From: Brachyspira catarrhinii
Lineage (GTDB): Bacteria > Spirochaetota > Brachyspiria > Brachyspirales > Brachyspiraceae
Direction of reading: 5' to 3'
NCBI RefSeq assembly: GCF_005518285.1
Contig: NZ_SJDU01000148.1
Coordinates: 1 to 5,421, forward strand
DNA length: 5,421 nt
This document shows positions 5,378 through 5,421 of this stretch, one piece after another; within the stretch, counting starts at the first letter, position 1, and the number at the start of each line of letters is the position of its first letter. The notes below the pieces were generated by a model that had not been told where the DNA came from, did not search any database, and saw only the letters and a list, made by a program, of their open reading frames with translations. A program made the position numbers and the translations under genes.

Positions 5378-5421
5378 ATGATTAGATACTATAAATTAGC
5401 ATACTATAATTTCGTTAAGCA
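5378..5421 (+). CDS. Possible start of a rightward gene cut by the window edge
   Basis: The ATG at 5378 opens a frame that stays open to the last base (14 full codons: MIRYYKLAYYNFVK). A GGA lies 10 bases upstream (5365-5367), and a strong promoter lies about 50 bases upstream. An in-frame ATG at 5357 would add 7 residues but has no ribosome binding site. Too little is visible to name a product. The frame could be fortuitous if the real start or an untranslated RNA lies further right. Confidence 0.3.
   Translation, partial: MIRYYKLAYYNFVK
5386..5409 (+). repeat. Short tandem-spaced direct repeat ATACTATAA
   Basis: ATACTATAA occurs at 5386-5394 and again at 5401-5409, a 15-base period. In the candidate frame this gives RYYKL followed by AYYNF, so it could be the start of a pentapeptide-like repeat or coincidental AT-rich similarity. 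Only two units are visible. Confidence 0.35.

Noticed and set aside
1..5421. CRISPR array, tRNA, rRNA, insertion sequence or attachment site
   Set aside because: No regularly spaced repeats, cloverleaf-like sequence, transposase motif or long terminal inverted repeats were seen on either strand by eye.

Overview
The window is AT-rich DNA with AT-heavy intergenic stretches. The FecR-domain exported protein and overall gene style suggest an anaerobic, low-GC bacterium such as the spirochaete Brachyspira. This is inferred from composition and protein flavour only; no rRNA or other taxonomic marker is present.

Layout. The left third (1-2010) is a minus-strand block. It holds, in transcription order, a 246-residue DNA methyltransferase (1270-2010), a 67-residue secreted or membrane protein (873-1076), and a second DNA methyltransferase (1-830) whose C-terminus runs off the left edge. 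A near-consensus promoter lies between the first methyltransferase and the small protein, so the block is probably two transcripts. The middle (2176-3941) is on the plus strand: an Sfp-type 4'-phosphopantetheinyl transferase, then a signal-peptide-bearing FecR-domain protein with its own promoter and a strong ribosome binding site. On the right, proA (3947-5239, minus strand) converges on the FecR gene with only 5 bases between the stop codons. At the far right a strong extended -10 promoter points rightward, away from proA, into a reading frame cut by the window edge.

How the genes relate. The two methyltransferases carry the same SAM-binding and catalytic motifs in opposite order, so they are circularly permuted relative to each other. 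They may be the modification half of a restriction-modification system whose nuclease lies beyond base 1, or solitary methylases. The phosphopantetheinyl transferase, FecR-domain protein and ProA look like independent chromosomal genes: ProA makes glutamate-5-semialdehyde for proline synthesis, the transferase primes carrier proteins, and the FecR-domain protein is exported. I found no CRISPR array, tRNA, rRNA, insertion sequence or convincing rho-independent terminator. I do not see a clearly new multi-gene system; the best leads are the permuted methylase pair and the small membrane protein with its long leader.
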